7,849 nt of DNA from Lachnospiraceae bacterium (GTDB lineage: Bacteria > Bacillota > Clostridia > Lachnospirales > Lachnospiraceae): assembly GCA_021202715.1 (NCBI GenBank), contig JAJQCL010000038.1, positions 1 through 7,849 of the forward strand, read 5' to 3'. Shown piece by piece: positions 4,623-7,849 of the stretch (position 1 is the first letter of the stretch; every line of letters begins with the position of its first letter). Below the pieces are notes generated by a model that worked only from the letters and a program-made list of their open reading frames with translations, did no database searches and was not told the origin of the DNA. The translations under genes and the position numbers were made by a program.

Positions 4623-7600
4623 CTACCGCCCGCCTCCACTGCGGCCGCCTCCGCTGCTCCCAAAGAGGGAGCCGAAGGAGAAGCTGCCGGTCGCAGAGGA
4701 AGCGGTGGAGGAGCTGTAGTTGACCACATCCAGATAGCTGTAGTAATACGCCCCGCCCTCGGAGAGGCCACTGAGAATCTCCACGTTCTCGCCGTCGGAG
4801 ACGCCGGTCGTCACTTCCGTCAGGCCGCCCAGCGTATCGGTCTCTTCATCATACGTGGTGTAGACATAGACGCTTCCATCCTCTTCCACCAGTGCGGCTT
4901 CAGGGATCGTCAGCACATCCTCCTCCGTGGAAATCGTGATGACCACGGAACTGTTCATACCCGCCAGCATCTCCTCCTCACGGGCGATCGTGATCTCCGC
5001 CGTGTATTTTGTGCTGCCACCGGAGTTGGTACCGCTGACGTCGATGGCCGTGACCTCGCCCTCGAAGGACTGACCGGGCAGCGCACTGAGCGTTACCTGC
5101 GCCGTCTGACCTACCTCCAGAGAGAGGATATCCATCTCATCCACGGTGATCGTGATCGTCATGCTATCCTGCGGCGTCACAGACAGCCAGGTGGTCTCCG
5201 TGATGCCATAGGTGCTCTCCACTGCTTCCTCGGTAGTGGTCTCCTCCGCTTTCGCCGTGGCATCCGTTGTGCCGCTGCTCACTGCGGAACTGCCCATCGA
5301 AGCCGTGCCGCTCTGTGCCTGCGCAGAACCCATCTGGGAAGTATCATTTCCCCCAGCCTGGCTCTCCGAAGCATTCTCCATATTCTGTTCCTGACCGGCC
5401 TGACTCTCTGATTCCGCGGTCTGGCTCTCACTTTCCGTCAGATTTTCCTGGCTCTCCTGCGCCGCATCGGTTTCCGTCTCCGCGCTCTCCGCCTGGACGA
5501 TCCACACAAAGTTCCGACTGTCCTCGTCATCCGAATTATACGTCAGGATCAGGATATCTCCTACAGACAGGTCGCTCACTGAACCGGTCGTCCAGCTGCC
5601 GTCCGAGTTAATGAACACCAGTGACGAGTCTGTCAGTTTCAGAGTCAGTGCCTCAGTCATCGAGTCCTCTGACAGATCAATGCCGCTCAGATCACTGTAG
5701 TCGCTGATGTCGCAGGTCTCCGGCTGCAGGAACAGCACCAGCGTACTGTTCTTTATGACGCTGACAATCCCGGCATAGTTTGCATATCCGGACTGCACCG
5801 TGGGCTCTGTCACGGCCTCTGTCTCTGCTTCGGTACTCTCCGCTTCGGTGCTCGTTTCTTCCTCTGCGCTCTCCGTTTCCGTGGCCGTCGCTGTCGTCTC
5901 CTCCGCCGTCGTGGATTCTGTCTCGCTGTTTGTCTCAGCAACGGCATCCACGGCTTCCTCCGTCGTCTCCTCCACGGCCGAAGTCTCTTCCGCAGAGGTT
6001 TCCGCCACAGAACTCACCGTGCAAACCGTCACAGAGGAGGACGTGTAGACGGCGCTCACCGCGGACACACTCTTCGCGGAGGCTGCATTTCCGGTCGTGC
6101 TCTTCACAGTCGTCACCGTACTCTGGCCGTTCGAGGAAGCCGTATTGCCGTCCTCGTCGGTATCCGTGTCTGAATCTGTACTCGTGTCGGAATCTGTGTC
6201 GGTTCCCGCATTGGCATCCGCATCCGAATCAGCATCGGTATCGGAAGTACTGTCGGTGCCAGAATCGGCGTCATCCTCCGCAGCCTCACTGTCCGTCTCC
6301 GCCGAGGACGACGTGCTTCCCAGTCCGGAGATCACGCCCGCGCAGCTCGCATAGATATACTGGTCCTGATACAGGACAAACAGCTCCTGCATCTCATCGG
6401 TCAGCTCCGTACGCTGCGCCAGCAGCGCCTCATACTCACCCTCATAATCCGTGTCCGTCAGCGTCAGCAGCGTGTCACCGGCCTCCACCTCGTCTCCCAC
6501 GGAGACATCAATGTCCTCCACGGTTCCGGAGAATCCGGTGATCTTCAGCTCGCTGTGAATATACAGCGTGCCCTCGCCAGCCAGCTCCCCGTCCTCCGTG
6601 TAGACCAGGACATTGTCATCCAGTTCCCCGTCTTCATCGGAAATGGTGACGACCGCCGTACCGCTGATGACACTCTCCACCTTGCCGTCCACCTCGGTCC
6701 CGTCAGACAGGATCACTTCCACGGCATCGCCGGAAGAAAGGACGTCCGTTTCAAAGGACACCGCCAGAGCGCCGTCCAGGGAAATGCGCATCAGTGCCGC
6801 ATTCTCATACATCGTATCCGTCACGCTGACATCCTCTTCCGCATAAATGGCCATGACCCGTCCGTCGGCAGAGGCTGTGATCTCATCAGAGATCTCCTCG
6901 TCCTCATGCTCGGCCAGCTCCTCGTCCAGCGCATCGATCTGCTCCTGGATCGAGGTGATGGCTGTCATCACAGAAACGGTGTCCACCTTCGCCAGCGTGT
7001 CACCCTCCTCGACCGTATCGCCGTCAGAGACATACCATTCTTCGATCTCCACCTCTTCGGGAAGCTCCAGATCCTCGGACTCCTCCTCCGTGAGAGTCCC
7101 TGTGCCGGGCACCACCGTACTGATATCGGACAGCTCCGCCGTGCCGGAATGAACCGTGGCCTCCGTCTCAGCTGACTCTTCACTGCTCTGCGCCGACAGC
7201 GATTTCACCACCAGCACCAGCAGCGCCATGCCCACCAGAGGGATGATCCACAGATAATGCGAATGCTTCTTCTTTTTTACCGGACGGACCAGATGCACCT
7301 CGCCGTCCGCCTGCGCCCGCGCCCGGGCTGCCTCAAGCGCCGCTTTTCTTTCCCGGCGGGAGATCCGCACCAGCATGAAAATGCACAGGGCATCGAGAAG
7401 AAGGAGTATGATCAGGATCGGCAGCCAGTGAGATTTCACGGTCTGCAGGAAGCCAAACACGCCGCCGGTCTGCGCCGTGTTCCTGTCGCTCCGGTCCTGG
7501 CGGCCGCTCCACTCTCCAGAGGACGCATCGGACTCCGCGTCTGCGCTCTCCGCCTCCGCGTCACTATCCATCGAGGGCATTTCAGCGTCCGCATCCATGG

Positions 7601-7849
7601 AAGGCATCTCGCCATCACTGTCCATGGAAGGCATCTCACCCTCCCCGGGAGCGCCTCCGCCGAAGCCCTGACCGGCACCGTCCTCGGAATCCGCGCCGCT
7701 TTCCACTTCTGCGTCATCCTCCGGCATTGCACGATTTTCATTCTCCTCCGCGGCCTGTGACTCAGCTTCCGCTTCATCCTCCGAGGCCGCATTCGTCTCC
7801 GCTTCGGCATCGCCGTCTCCGTCGGCTGCCTCCTCCGCAGAGTCTGCGC
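4623..7849 (-). CDS. Very large HlyD/MacA-type membrane adaptor (5' end missing)
   Basis: An extracytoplasmic adaptor (membrane fusion protein) of the kind that works with MacB-like ABC exporters. The frame is open to the right edge, with 1,074 complete codons visible; an internal ATG at 7727 is not necessarily the start. Numbering from that ATG: acidic N-terminus with three EMPSMD repeats (31-57), and membrane helices at 101-120 and 158-177 joined by an Arg/Lys-rich loop. A first lipoyl and beta-barrel-like unit spans about 205-366 (VSDGDTVEEGDTLAKVD). A second lipoyl half is at 393-468 (VSVGDEVEAGDTLLTLTD), and its barrel resumes at 839-935 (VDEMDILSLEVGQTAQVTL). Between these lie Ser/Asp/Thr/Glu linkers (471-645, 746-836) around a DUF5666-like domain (646-745). 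The C-terminal domain ends in a Gly/Arg tail, GGGRSGGGR. The helical parts between lipoyl halves are short, fitting a cell without TolC. The partner ABC genes are not visible. Efflux substrate unknown. Confidence 0.88.
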   Translation of the reverse strand, partial: ADSAEEAADGDGDAEAETNAASEDEAEAESQAAEENENRAMPEDDAEVESGADSEDGAGQGFGGGAPGEGEMPSMDSDGEMPSMDADAEMPSMDSDAEAESADAESDASSGEWSGRQDRSDRNTAQTGGVFGFLQTVKSHWLPILIILLLLDALCIFMLVRISRRERKAALEAARARAQADGEVHLVRPVKKKKHSHYLWIIPLVGMALLVLVVKSLSAQSSEESAETEATVHSGTAELSDISTVVPGTGTLTEEESEDLELPEEVEIEEWYVSDGDTVEEGDTLAKVDTVSVMTAITSIQEQIDALDEELAEHEDEEISDEITASADGRVMAIYAEEDVSVTDTMYENAALMRISLDGALAVSFETDVLSSGDAVEVILSDGTEVDGKVESVISGTAVVTISDEDGELDDNVLVYTEDGELAGEGTLYIHSELKITGFSGTVEDIDVSVGDEVEAGDTLLTLTDTDYEGEYEALLAQRTELTDEMQELFVLYQDQYIYASCAGVISGLGSTSSSAETDSEAAEDDADSGTDSTSDTDADSDADANAGTDTDSDTSTDSDTDTDEDGNTASSNGQSTVTTVKSTTGNAASAKSVSAVSAVYTSSSVTVCTVSSVAETSAEETSAVEETTEEAVDAVAETNSETESTTAEETTATATETESAEEETSTEAESTEAETEAVTEPTVQSGYANYAGIVSVIKNSTLVLFLQPETCDISDYSDLSGIDLSEDSMTEALTLKLTDSSLVFINSDGSWTTGSVSDLSVGDILILTYNSDDEDSRNFVWIVQAESAETETDAAQESQENLTESESQTAESESQAGQEQNMENASESQAGGNDTSQMGSAQAQSGTASMGSSAVSSGTTDATAKAEETTTEEAVESTYGITETTWLSVTPQDSMTITITVDEMDILSLEVGQTAQVTLSALPGQSFEGEVTAIDVSGTNSGGSTKYTAEITIAREEEMLAGMNSSVVITISTEEDVLTIPEAALVEEDGSVYVYTTYDEETDTLGGLTEVTTGVSDGENVEILSGLSEGGAYYYSYLDVVNYSSSTASSATGSFSFGSLFGSSGGGRSGGGR
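6153..6248 (-). repeat. Degenerate 6-bp-period repeat coding Asp-Ser/Thr/Ala
   Basis: This stretch of the adaptor gene encodes alternating Asp with Ser, Thr or Ala (for example DADSDADANAGTDTDSD). The nucleotides vary around a six-base unit like GATTC(C/A)G. It is the most repetitive part of the first linker and could change length by slippage without breaking the frame when whole six-base units are gained or lost. Confidence 0.6.
7557..7637 (-). repeat. Three 27-bp tandem repeats coding EMPSMD(S/A)D(G/A)
   Basis: Three adjacent nine-codon units, at 7611-7637, 7584-7610 and 7557-7583, encode EMPSMDSDG, EMPSMDADA and EMPSMDSDA. The first two share a near-identical block (GAGATGCCTTCCATGGA) and the third has drifted at several third positions. 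This indicates a duplication old enough to be kept for the protein sequence. Each unit carries a Met-Pro-Ser-Met motif next to Asp/Glu. Confidence 0.85.

Noticed and set aside
7557..7637. CRISPR-like array
   Set aside because: The 27-bp units are directly adjacent with no spacers. They are in frame and encode a nine-residue protein repeat.
4569..7760. Several long plus-strand open frames opposite the adaptor gene
   Set aside because: They are rich in Arg, Pro, Ser or His with no domain logic. They mirror the repetitive GC-rich codons of the minus-strand gene, which has clear adaptor motifs.

Overview
The window looks like a chromosomal piece from a Gram-positive anaerobe of the Clostridia, most likely Lachnospiraceae-like. 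This placement is an inference. It rests on strong AGGAGG-type ribosome binding sites, a lipoprotein PstS with a long Ser/Thr/Ala/Glu linker, a PhoP-type box of 11-bp-spaced repeats like those of Firmicutes, and a very long Ser/Asp/Thr-rich membrane adaptor. I saw no tRNA, rRNA, CRISPR array, transposase or integrase.

Region 1 (1-2700, minus strand) is the start of a high-affinity phosphate uptake operon, pstS-pstC-pstA, with pstA cut by the left edge. PstS captures phosphate outside the membrane and PstC/PstA form the ABC channel. The ATPase PstB and regulator PhoU would be expected just beyond the left edge. A three-repeat Pho box and an extended -10 lie upstream of pstS. Three strong stem-loops without U-tracts fill the pstS-pstC gap and could set the PstS excess over the permeases. 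pstC and pstA overlap in ATGA.

Region 2 (about 2690-4500) is AT-richer and accessory in character. A 91-residue uncharacterised protein and a possible 26-codon ORF are read on the plus strand. They face an AAA ATPase of the AAA_14/DUF4143 type on the minus strand, which has its own consensus promoter.

Region 3 (4521-7849, minus strand) is one very large open frame that runs off the right edge (1,074 complete sense codons visible) and ends at an intrinsic terminator. It reads as a HlyD/MacA-type membrane fusion (adaptor) protein with unusual architecture. An acidic, Met-containing N-terminal stretch is followed by two membrane helices, a first lipoyl/barrel unit, and a second unit split by an insertion of about 370 residues. 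The insertion consists of two low-complexity linkers around a small DUF5666-like beta domain. Its ABC transporter partner is not in the window and would lie to the right. This protein is the most unusual object here; the rest is recognisable biology.
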